Assembly: GCA_037833965.1 (NCBI GenBank)
Contig: AP031358.1
Location: 22,824,001-22,888,000, forward strand
Origin: Marchantia polymorpha subsp. ruderalis
Lineage: Eukaryota; Streptophyta; Marchantiopsida; Marchantiales; Marchantiaceae
DNA: 64,000 nucleotides
Direction of reading: 5' to 3'
The notes beneath the pieces were generated by a model. It saw nothing but the letters and a program-made list of their open reading frames with translations, ran no database searches and was not told the DNA's origin. Below are positions 12,981-27,295 of the stretch, one piece after another (within the stretch, counting starts at the first letter, position 1; each line of letters opens with the position of its first letter). Made by a program: the position numbers and the translations under genes.

Positions 12981-15900
12981 CTACATTGTGTCCTTCGTCA
13001 GTTGATTTAGAAATTTATGTTTAATTTTTGCTTTGCTTTTAATTTTTTCTTTTCGGTCAAAGTTGTCTATTTGACGTGAGCTGACTCGGTCCGTGGCCCG
13101 CCATCCCGAATCGTCACCATTTCCTCTGCAGCAATCTGTCAAGCCCGTGCACAGTACGCACCCACTGCTTTCACACGGTGACGAGATTCTCCTGCCCCGA
13201 AAAACAGGATCGACCGGAGGAGACGGAGAAATATTCTCATGGCGGGAGTGTATTCCGACTGGAACGCTGTTGTGACAGTGTACGTGGGCATGCACACTGG
13301 AGAAACTCTTGCCCTGGAGCCTGAACGTGAAATTTCTTGTCTGGCCAGAGAGACAGACAAAGCTCAAATAAACAAAATCCTGATGAACCCCCTTGGGCAT
13401 TTCTGCGTCCACAGAGCTGCTACTGTCTGTCTATGGCTTTGTCGTGTCATGGCAGCCCAAAAATAGACGAAAGCCTCGCAGCACAGTGGCTCTGTGGAAA
13501 CTTGAGGCAAATAGTTGACCTGTAATTCCAGGCATTAGTCGCACCTGTGACTTCTCTGAAGTGCCAATCCTTCGCTGTTGTTTCGCCCCTCGAGCACCTG
13601 GAAGTCCTTGGTGCCGTCGTCATGAACCACAGATGCAGCAGATCCACGGCGTACTCACACGTCTTTGGCTTCTCAAAACAACTGGCTTTGTCCCCTCTTA
13701 TAATAATTCAGGAGGATAAACCTCACATTTCTCTCGACGGAAACCGTGACGCTGGATCCTCTGTATCACTTCCCCTGCATCTTCTTCTTGTGCAAGCTCG
13801 CTTGAGGGGCAGAACAGACCGACCACCTGCATATCCACACATTTACTGCTACTGGATGTGAGAGCTTGCTTCCGTTGAGAGGACTAATGCACTCTCGGCT
13901 TCTTCCTTGCCAACGACGCTGTGCTTCCACTGAGAGAACCCTTGCGATCAGGAAACTTGTCCTCCGGACCTCGGGCCCTTTTTCCTTGAACATCTGGACA
14001 CGATTCGGTGACAGCTTTCATGTTCATTCCTCGATTTATCCTATTTAGTATGCAAAGAAGGGAATGAATCAATTGCAGGTGACTGACGCAACTATCAGTA
14101 TATTGGGATGTCTCGCTCTCTCTGTTGAGCAAGGTTTGACAACTCCAAGGCACTCACCTGAATATTCTTTCCAGAATGAAGGAATTTTTCTTCTCAAAGT
14201 AAGAAGAGGTGTTGAATGAGGCCATCAGATTCCTCCGGTCTAATTCTTCCCTTAGATACCAAATTGGTACCCGGTACTCCCAGATCTCACTGCTGTCTGG
14301 CATGTTTGGTCAATTCTTGTTCCCAGAAGAAACCAGAAGAAAAAGGAGATTCCCGGGTTTAAATTTTAGTTACTCTACATAATGGCTCAAAAACTAATGT
14401 CCGGTGGTCTATTGCATAGGGCCACTGATCTCACCCATATTTAGAAGCTCGAAGGTACCGTAGAACCTGAAAACAGAGTCCTACATACTTCCATCGACCT
14501 TCCACTGAGGCCTGTGTGCTGAATGAGACAACCGTGCACTTTATTGATGTCCTTGTTTCCGATTCTTCCTTCAGAAAGAATCCAGGATCCGTATCATCAC
14601 TTCTAGAAACTAGCCTTCAGTTCTTTACTTACTCCGATGGAGAAACTTAGTTCTTAGATTTATCTCCAAGGCTGACGAATGGATCATCCTGTACGAAGAG
14701 TTTAAAGTTACCCATATCTGTTTCTCTGTAGCTGTAAAATCAGGAGTACAGCTGCAGTCTAGTTTGTACATCAAAATACATTTGCACCATAGCTGATAAT
14801 GCACCCCATACACTTCCTTAATGCCCAAAAAATTCACTCCACTCGTTGATGCCACTCCACAATCATCGCTTAAAGTGCTCCGGCTGGTCGAATGTAGTCC
14901 TCGCTCCTGGCCGTTCCAACCACTCTTAAGATTTTCAAACGCTGTGGTATCGACGCTTTTCGGCTTTTCTGGATCTGAAGTTTAATATTGAAGTCAGCTG
15001 AAATTCCGAGGAGCATTTTTATTAGACGACGTTCCCGTGGCATGTGACGACTTGCGATCTACTATTATGCGAAAAAATTTTTTGGAAAAGTGTAACGAGA
15101 GAACCTCAGTGCGACAGAGCCATTGTACATTAATATACTATCGCCATCGAACGTGGATAAGTTTAAATAATATTGGTCGGTGCATAAGATGCCGGCACTA
15201 ACGAACTTCACCTTCAAGTTTCAATCGTCGAAGCTTTCCTTGTTGGACTGCCAGCTTCAGTAGCATTTGGTCTTTTCACTAAGAGTAGACAGATCTCCTG
15301 CATCACTAGGGTCTGCTGATTGTGGTGTACAAGTTCAAAGCAATGAATCAATTTCAGCACATTTCTGTTCTTTGACTTGATCATACAATCAAAAGTCTCA
15401 TCAATGAGGATGATGGTATCATAATTTTATCACCCATTATCAGCCATGCCATCTCTATATACCCTTCCCTATAGATTACCTTCCCATTGGATTCAATCGT
15501 GGGGAGAATGCCTTCAAGAGTGGCGAGCAATATATTGTTTGGGAAGTCTTCTCCGCACTCACTCACTATCCTTGATGGTGATGGGATTGGATGGTGATCG
15601 AGGGCGAAGTATTCCTTAGGAGGCCGAGCTGTGTCTTCTGTTGGGGTCCAACGCTGATGCAAGACATTACGTAAGACCCCGACATGTGACATTACGATGC
15701 TGATCATCAAAAGGATGATTTCCTCTTTGGATCCTGAGAATGGTAAACGAGCGCTAGCGACGGGATAAAGTTTGTTATGACTTAAAAAATGGATACATTT
15801 ATTTCATTACAGTATTATACTTAAGACATGAATAGTTCCAAATTTTGTTCCATCGTTCTCTATTTTTAATTGAATCGGAATATCTAAAGAAATCTGACTT

Positions 15901-18900
15901 GAACAATTTTGAGATGTTAGGGTTTTGAATAATAAATATCAAATGTTTAATGCCTACAGCTTTCTATTATTCCCAATTTCGTCCTTTCCAGCCTGGATTC
16001 TATTGATATAAGTTTAAACTTCTGAAGATGTAAAATTCTAATGAATTTTGTTTCTGCATCATCATCATTTGATAGTTAGCACTTTCGGCATAAACCTTAT
16101 TTCCAAGTGATGATGATTTGCTTTATGTGGAATTGGATATCTAATGAAGCGTCTCTTTTATATATAATTAATGTGCTGGCTATAGCTTCCTTTCGTTTAA
16201 TGGGGATCACCTAGAGCAAATAATGATACGTTTGATCATCACTTACTTATATTGTAAAGAGACATATTCATGAGAAAGAATGCACAAAGATCATCATTTT
16301 CATTTAAAATAAATACATCACATCAACTTTTGTGATTTCTAAATTTCGAAGACTACTTCCAATTCTTTCTTGTTTTAGTGTGGTAATTTTTTCTTACAGA
16401 ATACTATACATATCTATCAGGCTTTGTGCTCACAATTGTCAGATACTAATTTTATTCAAATCTCCAGTAAACAATTGATGCATTTTATGGGAAATTTAGA
16501 CACCTTTATTTTATTAGCATCCCATGATCATTGGATTATCATCCTTCAAGTAGCGTGGTTTTAATTCCTGTTATTTAAGCAATAATATCTATGTTATATT
16601 TATATGAACATGTTCGACAGAAAGAGATGTTGTGATAGTATTTGCTAGTCTTAATGTAATCATTTGGTCTTAAGGTTGTTGATTTGACTGATTATAACTA
16701 CACTTCTTGTTGCATATTTCATAAATAAATTCAGGAAAATTACTAGGTCTAAGAAAGTTTGATTCGATTTGATAAGTTATTTTCTCGAAAATCTCTCAAC
16801 GGTGTACACAACAATTGCTCTATAAACCACCCAAAAAAAATATAATTTTTGTTAACCTCATGTCAATCAGATTTTTTATATTATTATGTCATTTTCAGCT
16901 CAGAAGAATTATAGATTGCAACAAAACTGCAAAAAAAATTGTCAAAAAGACAATAGCCAAATAACTAAATTAGCTAGAGCTCCAATCTTAGCGTATAAAA
17001 AGCAACTTGTTTAGCATTGACCAATGAAAGATGACGTTGCTACTACATGTTTTTTTTGCTCTACTGAAAATAGTTTTAAAACTTTGAACTCCGGACGCTT
17101 CAAACTATATCCACCACAAAGGGTAAATAAGAGATTCATATTCAATGTAGGATTATCGACTCATCATGTTACTTTATCATTTGATTCCGGATCTGATCGC
17201 TCACAACAATGTGATGTGCTCAGCCATGTCGTATAGCGTCTCCTACAGCTCCTTGGATTGATTTCATGTTGGATTCGTGATAGGTTTGGACATATATCTG
17301 ACTTATGGATGTTGGACTTTGATGGGGGATCTAGAGTTTAAAGTAACCTTGATGAACTCTTTTGTATTAATCAGGTTCTTTACTAAGCATGAATTTGGCA
17401 TAAAAAATGCAATGAAAGGAGGGAAGCGTGTTGGCGTTACTTTGAACTTTTGAACGTGGCGATTGGGAAGTTTTAAACTTTTGAGCAATCAAATGCACCC
17501 CTTATTCAGTAAGAAGACATTCTCCTTATGAATTTCTCACGACGCGCACGAGCTCAATTGTCAATAGACTATCCACGTTTAAGAACTGGTCATGATTTGA
17601 AATAACATAGAAGACAACATATTTCAAAGAAATTTCCGTGAATACTACAAACCCCACTTATTGTTCGCGATGGCTCAACAAGTCCACCTCTTCTTATAAG
17701 GAGGAAAAGCAGGAAATATTTCCTCATCAACACGTGAATTACGCTTTATCTGACGTGTGGAGCGTTAGATAAAGCTGGAGAATGTGACAAAGCAGTAAAA
17801 GTGCTACACCTTTTTACAGTCGACGTGCCCAGCGAGGATTTAAATTGCCTTTGAGCCAATTGTATCCGGAACTCATCGATCGAGTATCACCTCATAATTT
17901 TTAGTTATATCCGGATCACAGCCTGGTCTTACACAGATATCTTTTTCCTTGCTTTTGTCACAAATTCTCCCTTTTTTTTTATTAAAATAAGGGATGTTGG
18001 AACTCTTGTATTGACATTTGAAATCATGCATTATTCGATATTATCAATATTCAGAGTTTCTAAGTTGCTCCAACTAACCAACAACTAGCGGCAGTTATGT
18101 TGTGGCTTGGATGATGACAAGAACAGGGGAGAACTTTGACCTCATATGATTGCAAATACATTTTGCTCTTGTTTGGTTGCACAAGCGTTATATTCATTTT
18201 GTAAGCATCTTCCTATTCATCACTTTGGAGGATTTGGGATTGAAAAGTTTACGTTCATCATTTATAATAAAAACTCATCTTGACTTGCATCTCCAATTTT
18301 TGGTTATTTTAGGGGTCGTTGAATATGTGTATAATGGCATATCACGTTCTATCATGTTCAGAAAACAATAGGACATACGAGGATCACAGACGAGTTTGAA
18401 TCATCCTACATAATGGGATCTATAGTTCTCTCTATTTTAGACTTTGAAAACTATTTCCATATTCAAGAGTCAACCACTACAAAGCTTTAGGGAACTCAAT
18501 GTTTTAGAGGTCAAAGATTAGAAAGCTTTAAGAATAAGTTATTTGCTATTGTGTATTAAAGTGCTCTCTAAGAGATCATCAGCCAAGCCGAGCAAAACAG
18601 TATTTCCCATCTTTGGCATATCACAGAAATGTAGAGCCTCCTAGTGATATTTATTATTGTCTATAGTCACCTTTTTTATCCATAGTCATTCTCGTTGGGC
18701 TTGGGATTAAGGTATCAAAGTATAATTTGTGATTACATGTGAAATTTAATGCAGTAGGATAATTTTTATAGAGATTAATATTCTATTGCCTCCAGTATTC
18801 TAGACAGCGAATACATACTACATGCTCTAACCTCTGTCCTTGAGACAAAAATATATTAGATTATTGATGCCTGTTCTAGACCTCAATATCTCTAAGGTGA

Positions 18901-21900
18901 TCTCATAGTTCTTGGCCTCTGAAGATGCGTTACTAGATGCTTCATTTTTCACATCTATTTTGAACTTCGATATTACTTGTGCTAATCCTCTGCATGTACG
19001 AGACATGAGGGTAGAGAGACATCATGCTTTATCATGAAAAATAATTGCTCTCTCCTATTCCTTTCGGAACCTGGGTTCGTTCTTTTCTTCTGTGCTTTGG
19101 CTTGCTTTGTACCTCAGTCAATGTCTCGCTAATCTTACTGCATTGCACTTTTAGCAAAAAATTATTTTATTCATAGCACAAAAATGGATGTCTCAAACAT
19201 CAGAAGGATATTAGTCCCATGATATCTGCATTAATATAATGCAGCATCTTCGATCTATGTATAGAAGATGAGCACCATACTTCGTTTCTTTAGAAAGTTG
19301 CTGCATAGTGAAGCCTAGAGGTACTTAGAATCATGATAGAATAATTAATTAAAAGACATGTCCCAAACTATCATACCAATTTTAGCCACTCGTGGTAAGC
19401 ATAACTTCAAAACCCCTATTCAAGCTCAATTCAGACCAGCAGTTCAGGTCGACAGACAAACAAACCTGAGAGAATCCATCGCATAACACACAGGATTTAC
19501 GTGAAGTCTCCTATGGAGAATAGAAATTGTGGAATCAAAGTTTTCACACTCGACAACTTCTTATTATATTCGCTCGTTCCCCACGTTTCCGATGCTAAAT
19601 CTGCACCACCCAGAAGCTGTAGCACTACCCCGAAAAGAGATAACGCCCAGCAAGCTTAGCAAAATTGTCTCAGAAATCCTTCTGGCAGTCCGGGTAATTT
19701 ACTTGAACCCTTCTGTATGTCAGCGACATCTCCGATAATGTCCCCACTTGAAGTATATTTCTGAGTTTGCTCAAGCTCAAAGTTTGCAACAAGCTTGTTT
19801 TTATTCACGAGTTTGGAGGCAAATGAATGGAAATTTGCGTTGTCCAGCCATTTTCTGAGATGTGAGATACATTATGCACATCATTTAGGACAGTTAGAGA
19901 TTAAGAAAAGTTATGGAGACTGATCTGTGGAGATGAAAGATTAATACGCTGTCATAAATTGTCTGTTCTCTCTAAATGTCTCTTAATTGCCTGTTTCAAG
20001 CTCGTAGCGAAACTAATGCTCGAACTTATACTTCCCTACTGCATTCGCACGAGTAAGAAATTCCGCCCTGCGATCTAGTCTCTGGTATTTAGCGAAGAAT
20101 TCCTCATCCAGCATGAAAATGGGCAATGGTGACTTGTTGAGAGAGGTTATGTAGTGGAGTTGTTGTATTGCTGCCAGATGAGTTTGTTTCGTCAACTTTC
20201 ATCGAAATCGAGACACTCAACGTTAAGGTTGTTGATGCTTTTGAGATCGGCACTAAACAACCAAATCATGAGAACGCACATTGCGGAACCTAGTTCTTTC
20301 TTTCTCCGAGTTTGTCTTCCAAGCGTCGACCTCCTGCTTTCGGTCAAGGATCAAAGTTGAGTACAATATATGGACTGAATGAACCACGAGAAACTGGCAG
20401 AAAATTAGAAAATCACATTAGCTTTAGTCAAGCCCATCTCCCTTTCATACCACTCCAATGAAAATAGCCAGAGATTTGAAGGCCACGCAGTGAAAAAGTC
20501 ATTGCTTCAGTGTCATGATTGGATATTTATCAGAAGATTCAGTTTTAGATATACGCTATGTTTGCAATGGCTTGAAGTGAGAGTTAGTCCAACATCCCAC
20601 TCAGAAGTTCCATCATTCTGCGCTGTGTTACACAATCGACGCCACGATTAGGTGAGACAAATCTTATCATGCTTCAAATACATCACTGCTTTACTCATCT
20701 GTTCATCTACGCGAAAGGGTAAAACACCAAAACAATCGTTGTGGTCATTCATGAGGAGCATATGAAACACGGATGATCGCAGCTATAGTCGGTTGGTCTG
20801 TCTGTCTGTTGTAGATCAGATGAAGGTGCTAGCACGGAGTCAGAAATGATATCTAGTATCTTCTCTGCCCTCGGAGGTAGCGAGAAGACATCACTCAGAG
20901 GCTTCGTTCATACCAGAGCTGCTTGCATTCGTGACACCAACTGCTTGATATTCCTTTATAATTTGATGCGACAGTGTAGACCTTACTATTTGCAGATTAT
21001 AAGGCACTCACCGTTCTGTCAGTCATGAGGAAACTCGAAGCCAACGCATCCATTCGCTGAAACCCATTATGTCTTTCGAATACATCTCTTCTTCTGGTAG
21101 AGTTGTTCTACATCTTCAAGTCCTCGAAGCCTTGGACCTTTTTTGACTTGAACCATTCCATGCTTGATATGCTGATGTATTTACGATGAAAAAATATTCT
21201 TTGAAGATGAAAGATAGCGGCCTGATGAACAAACCCTCGGCCACCAACGCCTTTTGCATATCTTGACCCAATGTAGTATGGACAGAGCATCTTAAAAATA
21301 CAAGATCACTAACACACCACACTGAGGGCAAACGTGGACAAACTTCACATTCATGACAGAGCTGCTTTGGCTGTGAAGCAAAAATCGGAAAAAATAATAA
21401 CATTTGCCCTTCTTTTCCAGAAGGAAATGCTCATGAGTCACCAAATTGTCCCTTTCAATATCAAAATTAGTTTTCTATAGCTTACACAAAATCTGCTACG
21501 TCCTGGAGATCCCATTGCCAATTTCTGATACTTAACCATCGTACTCGACAATCTGAAAATTGTCGATTATCCTGATTGATTTTACTCAGTCTCCTGATCT
21601 TCAGATTGGCAGGAGATTGAGCAAAATGTCCACGAAATCTTTCCCTTTTAAGTAGAACACCGTACAGCAAGAACCTTTAACTGATCCTCAAGTTCATTTT
21701 CGTGAGAAGAAGCTGTAGATCAGTTGAAGTGTTTGGATTCAGTTTCACAGGATCCAACCTTTGAGGTCCGCGGCTGAAATCAGCTTTTCAGCCAAGTACC
21801 TTACAAAAGTGGATAATGAACGACATGAACAGACTCATATCGTGTCATGAGTCTGAAATCGACACCTGAAAAAATGTCTTCCCCTTGTGATGAACCCCTC

Positions 21901-24092
21901 CTCACTTGTGACTCCCCAGTCTCTCGCTGCTTTTTGGTGGTGATCGGAATACAAACTGTGTGAACATTTAAGCACTTGGCCTCTTGAGGGTAAGATGTGA
22001 ATGTAGTCCTGTGAGTCATCAGATTCACTAATACGACTCCAAGCAGGCCGGACACAGACATGCGGGACCTGTCTCCGAACAAGTCAATGACACGCATACA
22101 TTGGTCGGGAGATGAACCGAGACTCAGTAAAACTGGCCAGAACAATTGATGGGTTGTTCTTATTAAATTGAAAGGCTAAAACTAGTCATGAAATGTGAGC
22201 CCATGGTTATCAATACAAAATGAAATTCGGGGTATGTATAAAAGATGCTATTTATGTGTTCCTAACTTAAGCTGTAAATATATCTTAATCGTATGTATTT
22301 ATAGTTAGTTCTCATTATCTACAGAAATTAATATGATAGTTATTTATGTAATATAGTAGTTCATGGCGTCTATAAATATACATCTATATCTATATCTACG
22401 TGGGTCCCGGATGATGCATGATGAGAACAAATAATATGCAGTTTTTTTAAAAGTCAACTGTTGTTACTTTGAAAGTCATTGATTTGATTCATTGGTGAAG
22501 ACGCAATTCAATTTTTAGGCAAGATTCAGTAGATGCACTAAAGTCAATCGAAATATTGTCCGATTTCTAAAATATTAGACAGTACCATTTGTATCATCCC
22601 ACGCAACCTTTCTCTTCGGCAGTTGTGACCTCTACATGGATTAAACTACAAGAAAATACATACTAGTTTTTTTGGAAAACCAGAGTAAGATTCCAAAGAG
22701 TTTGATTTGATAGGTTAAAAATCACCCCTCGCGTTTTTTATGGTAAAACCGAAGCTTGAGAGTCAAAATTGAGCATTTAGTTAAAGATTTTGACCTTGTT
22801 GGATGAAATTCCTGTACTCAAGGTATTTTTCGTGAGAATCCTGTATGAATATTTTATAATGAAAGATGTCGCAGGAAAATTATGCTCGTGTAGATTTATA
22901 ATGAACGTTCTAGAACTGAATGATGAAACTCTAGAGACATGAGAGTAAGGTCTGAGCGAGAGTTGGAGCTAATATCATAAATCTATTTGTTTTTAACCAT
23001 TTCACTGTTGATAGGTGCCATGTACAGGATACTTATGGTTGTTTACAACGTAAACTGTGAAAGTTGAGATCCAAGAGTTAAGTATAACTTTTTAGAGTTT
23101 CACATTCAACTGTTAAAATTTTAAATATATAACTTATGATGAGCTCATAAGAACAATATGAAATATTGATACGATTAAATTAAAAACTAAAATTAAAATT
23201 AAAGTCGTAAGCTTATCCTTGAATTATGCCAGGACATTGGACTAGATGTTCAAAACTACAAACTTCTATCATGATATGCCTTTCTGTAAATTTTACCTTT
23301 GTTTTCAGAGTAGTGAAAGTTTTAAGAGTGTATACCTCCATATATGAATAATTATAACATATGTAGAAGGAATTTTACCTATAAAATACTATATGTAGAA
23401 GCTATGAAATATTAAAAATCATAATTTCGTTCGCTACATAAACATAAATGAAATAATATATTTTTTTCTAATTTCATTCTATTTTGAGCATATAGATAAA
23501 GAGACTTATAACATATAACAAACTATATAAAATATTCATTAAAAAATCAATATTTCCACCTAATAAATTTTTGGAACCCGAATTTGGTGGTGCAATAAAT
23601 ATTATTATATAAAATTCAACAGCTTAAAATCCTTTCTTATCCATCCTCGATTAAAATATTCCCAAGAGGAAGTACCCAAGAGTCGCGAAGCCAGCACTTC
23701 AGTCAATGAAACGCGCGACAAGAAGATTGCATATATTCGCGATTTCTTGCACAACACATTGCGAACAGCCACTCACTCGTTAAAAATCGTAACGGATTCA
23801 GCACTGAGTTATCTGGTCATTGGCACGCAAGAAAAAGTAAACGTGACAGCGGTCGATGACGACCGGAAGCTTAAATTGGAAGTCAATGCGCAAGAGAAGT
23901 CGCCTCAATGTTTGACTCTGTGATCCTAGCACCTAAAATCGTCCGCGCTCAAAAGGCCGGCCTACTGGACCGTCCTACGGATTCCTGCATTATCCTCCGG
24001 ATCACCTCTGTCAGTCACAATATCCGCATTCTTCTGGGGGAGCACGACGAACTTCGTCGTGCATCGGGGCCAGAAGGGCTCGGGCTGCCTCG
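12981..24092. other. Long gene-poor region, mostly AT-rich from about 15.7 kb
   Basis: I see no exon series, transposase, reverse transcriptase or RNA gene that I can support here. Open frames are short and lack family motifs. Composition moves from mixed GC (13-15 kb) to strongly AT-rich (15.7-23.6 kb). A 13-bp inverted repeat with one mismatch lies at 17743-17755 / 17763-17775. The region is probably decayed intergenic sequence. Confidence 0.5.
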
Positions 24093-24342
24093 AGACGGAC
24101 GTCGAATCGGGCTCTTCGCAGTCTGGTCGCATGCAATTTTCGGTCATTCGATCGATCGCTAGGTGACGAAGTTCTGTACTGGAGAATCTATGGTGGGAAG
24201 GGGAAATCTAATGGTGCTCAAGACGGACGTCGAATCAGGCTCTTCACAGTCTGGTCGCATGCAATTTACGGTCATTCGATCGATCGCTCGGTGACGAAGT
24301 TATGTACAGGAGATTTTATGAGGGGAGTGGAAATCTAAGGAT
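24093..24342. repeat. 128-bp tandem duplication at the 3' end of the germin-like gene
   Basis: Copy 1 starts at 24093 and copy 2 at 24221, both with agacggacgtcgaatc, followed by a shared stretch containing ggtcgcatgcaatt and ggtcattcgatcgatcgct. The copies differ at scattered positions. Copy 2 runs through the gene's TAG stop codon at 24335-24337, so the repeat comprises its 3'UTR and the last coding bases. Confidence 0.9.
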
Positions 24343-25678
24343 GGACCGATCCCGACACGGCGCTGACTCCGTGGAAGAGTGAGCTCAGCACTTTCTGATC
24401 GATGCCAAACGATTTCTCGAGCACATCGCTGGGAATTTTGGGGTCGGAGTCGAGGAGACTGGTGGCGATCTGAGACACTCCGGGGTTTTGGCTGCTGAGG
24501 AAGGCGATGGCGAGGGCGCGGCCGTTCCCGCTCTCCGTCTGGAAGTGCACCAAGCCTCGGGGAAAGACGAAGAGATCGCCGGCCTCCAAAGTGTTCTCGA
24601 AGAGCTTGTTCGTCGTGTCCACGAAGCCGACGTCGATCGTCCCTTCGACGACGAAGAGCAGCTCCGATGCTCGAGGATGAACGTGCGGCGGGTTGACGCC
24701 CCCTTTGCTGAAATCGATCCGAGCCGCCGAGACTCCGAGCGTGTTCAGGGCCGGGAACTGGCCGACGGCGGCGGGAGTCACCACGGAGCCTAGAGCGTTG
24801 TTCACCTTGGGTGAATTCTTCAGCCCGCCGAATGTGAAGTCCTTCGCGTCGACTTTGGCCACATCCTTGCAGGGCAGAGAGCCGTCACTCGTGGAGTTCG
24901 CTGCGCACATGAAGAAACAGTTTCGCAAATCCGGTCACAATTTCAGAAGCAATTTCAGACACGAAGTTAGCTGCTGCTCGAGAAAAGACTCCCTTGAAGT
25001 GGACCCATAATTCCTCACCCCATAACACCTTCCTCACCACTACCTCAGAAATACATCAGAATGAATGATTTCAAGCAGGTACTGTTATCATAATGGCCAC
25101 TGACGACAGCAGAATGTGTTTAAGGTAGAGCTAAGCGGATAATCATTCAACTTGAAGCAATCGGCTGTAACTATTACTACGAGAAGTTCCCAACAGATTG
25201 CAGCTCACAAATCAGGAGGGGAAAGATTCAGAATAACCTCACAGCTGAGGGAGCGCAACGATGAGTTCTACGACTTGTTTCAGACGATTTGTGAGCTTTG
25301 AGATAACGATCAGAGAGAAACCGTATCCTAAACCGAAGTAGCATAACGTCGCAGTTATACTTTCAACATGATTCAGACCGTCCAGTATACGATGAAGGTG
25401 TAGATGACGGCCCAGATGAAAGTCTGTGAGTGAGGCTTCTGTGAGGGTGGCGTACCTGCACTTGCGTTATATGCTCCCATCTTGGAAGGATCGTATCCTT
25501 GTTTTTCCCAGTCGCCGACCTCGGTGCCAGTCTCCCAGACGTGCATGTCATGCGGCAACACACCGACGCAGAAATCTGTCAACCCGTCGGGATCATCGCA
25601 GCTCACGAATTTTTCCTGGCCGATCAAGCACACGGCCGCAATCGCCACCACCACTCTGAACGTCCTCAACGTAGCCAT
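24335..25678 (-). CDS. GLP: Germin-like protein (secreted cupin), 2 exons
   Basis: Exons are 25564-25678 (115 nt) and 24335-24900 (566 nt), with a 663-nt GT-AG intron. The join gives DFCVANSTSDGSLPCKD and a frame of 681 nt (226 aa), the usual germin-like length. An N-terminal signal peptide (about residues 1-27) predicts secretion to the apoplast. The two conserved cysteines (37 and 49) should form the germin disulfide. Germin box 1 carries the metal ligands His111, His113 and Glu118 (NPPHVHPRASE) and box 2 carries His157 (GDLFVFPRGLVHFQTESGN), so the Mn-binding cupin site is complete. Family members act as oxalate oxidase, superoxide dismutase or wall proteins; the activity cannot be read from the sequence. 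Reading through the donor gives a spurious extension of exon 1. All key residues are intact. Confidence 0.93.
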
Positions 25679-25720
25679 GTTGTTGATCTAGGCCTGGCCC
25701 GAAATCACCCAAATTGGATT

Positions 25721-25735
25721 CGTTATATTTATTGT
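25721..25735 (-). promoter_or_regulatory. Candidate TATA box of the germin-like gene
   Basis: On the minus strand the sequence caataaatataacga lies about 45-55 bp upstream of the start codon at 25678. That would place transcription start about 20 bp before the ATG. This rests on position and composition only. Confidence 0.35.
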
Positions 25736-27295
25736 CCTCGACTAAGAGGAGATCAATCGATGAGGAGCGCGGAGGGCACTTCGTCCGCCATAGATCTCCT
25801 CTGTTCTCCACAATAAATGTGCATGGGCACTGCTAATATTCACCGGCAGCGTCTGATGCTGCTCCAGGACGGCCCGGCCCTATCCTTGACCGTCTCCAGT
25901 CGAGCCCGTCCTGATGTGAGCATGTTTTACAAGCTATGCATTACAATGAGGAGTCATCTGCGTTGAAATATCTTCTCGAAATAGTGCTCATTTTCTCGGT
26001 CAATAATCAAGTCTAAACCACAACAAACTATTATTTTTTATGAATAGGAGGGCAGGGCAGAATTTCGACATCACAGTCGTCCATTGGAAAATGTTTCCTG
26101 AAAGCTTGCATTATCATCGAACAATACATACGTCAAGGTTTTAGCAGTGGCAAACATACAAAATTACAAACAATCTGGAGGTACCTCTGAAGCATAAAAT
26201 GCATGCTCTCTAAGTGTAGAGATCCCCTTCTGAACCGAAAAGTATCAAACTTCGTACGAACGACGAGGTGAGTGTGCAATCTCTTCTATTCTCTAACCAA
26301 GCTCCTGCAAGTTACGTGTCACCAGGTTCACTTCGCTGGTGTTCCAGGACCCGGTCGTGGTCAGCAACTATGTCGACCGGTTCCACTGGGCTGTTCTCCG
26401 TCTTACAGTTAATGTTTTAATTTTTATGATTTAATTTTCATACGATGAACTTGTTTATGGAACACAATGAACAAGACATGCTTACTACTGAGTTAGCTTT
26501 AAAAACTGGACTCTGCATAAATAAATAAATAAATATAAAGTCCTTACATGGCTTTGACGTCGGATTTATCACTGTTGGCCATCGTGATGATTCTTCTTTG
26601 ATGAAAATTGGCCATGGCCCTTAGTAAACGGGATCTAACCAGATGGTTCTGGTTGAGCGCTAGCTCGACTTAAAGAAGATCCACCATCCCAACTACAGAC
26701 TGCGAAGAGATTCCGTAACTCGCATAACAACGTTGACTAGTTTTTTCGGACACTTTCGCTACCATTGATACGGGTTACTAAAACCCGTATCGTATAGTAA
26801 CCCCTGGCTACTTTTGATTCGAAAAGCAGGAATATTACGAGATAGTGCTTCCAAGTCCACTTGGCCCGCTTGTCTTGTGCATTCTTAAGGTGGTTAGAGA
26901 AGAAGGAAAGTTGTGTTTCAGTCCTCCAGAACGATGTGAATGGTTGATGTAGATGAGATCAACCCAGATATCCTATACATGATAAGAAAGGAGGACGCCT
27001 GGAATAAAGTCCGACCACATTTGCTGAGGTATAACGTAAAGCCAAAGCCGGCCAGAAGAACCCAACCGGTGGATCAGGGAAAATGGGGAGATTTGATAAT
27101 TCTTGTGACAGCTCAGAGAATTATTGACAGTGCCTTCAATGTTTTCAATCAAAGCTATGGTTCTCCTAATAGGAAAGGCCGAAGGTCGCTCATAATGTAT
27201 TCCGCATGAACCAAAGGTGATTATATTTCATTGAAGTATCGATGTTTCTCAAAATAGCTATTAGACACAAAAAAGTTTGCAGGATGTTCGAGCTT
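25736..27295. other. Intergenic region, no gene seen
   Basis: Between the germin-like gene and the tRNA gene there is no open frame with recognisable content. A compact hairpin (gatacgggtt / aacccgtatc, 26767-26791) overlaps a second possible pairing (gggttacta at 26772-26780 with tagtaaccc at 26795-26803). A short plus-strand frame at 26940-27209 has no family resemblance. Confidence 0.5.
27269..27274 (-). terminator. Pol III T-run terminator of the tRNA-Trp gene
   Basis: Six consecutive T on the minus strand lie about 22 nt after the tRNA 3' end, a normal RNA polymerase III termination signal. Confidence 0.8.

Noticed and set aside
24901..25563. Read-through extension of germin exon 1 (VLPHDMHVWETGTEVGDWEK ...)
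   Set aside because: It starts exactly at a GT donor and is not germin-like. Splicing restores the conserved DFCVAN sequence, so this is intron.
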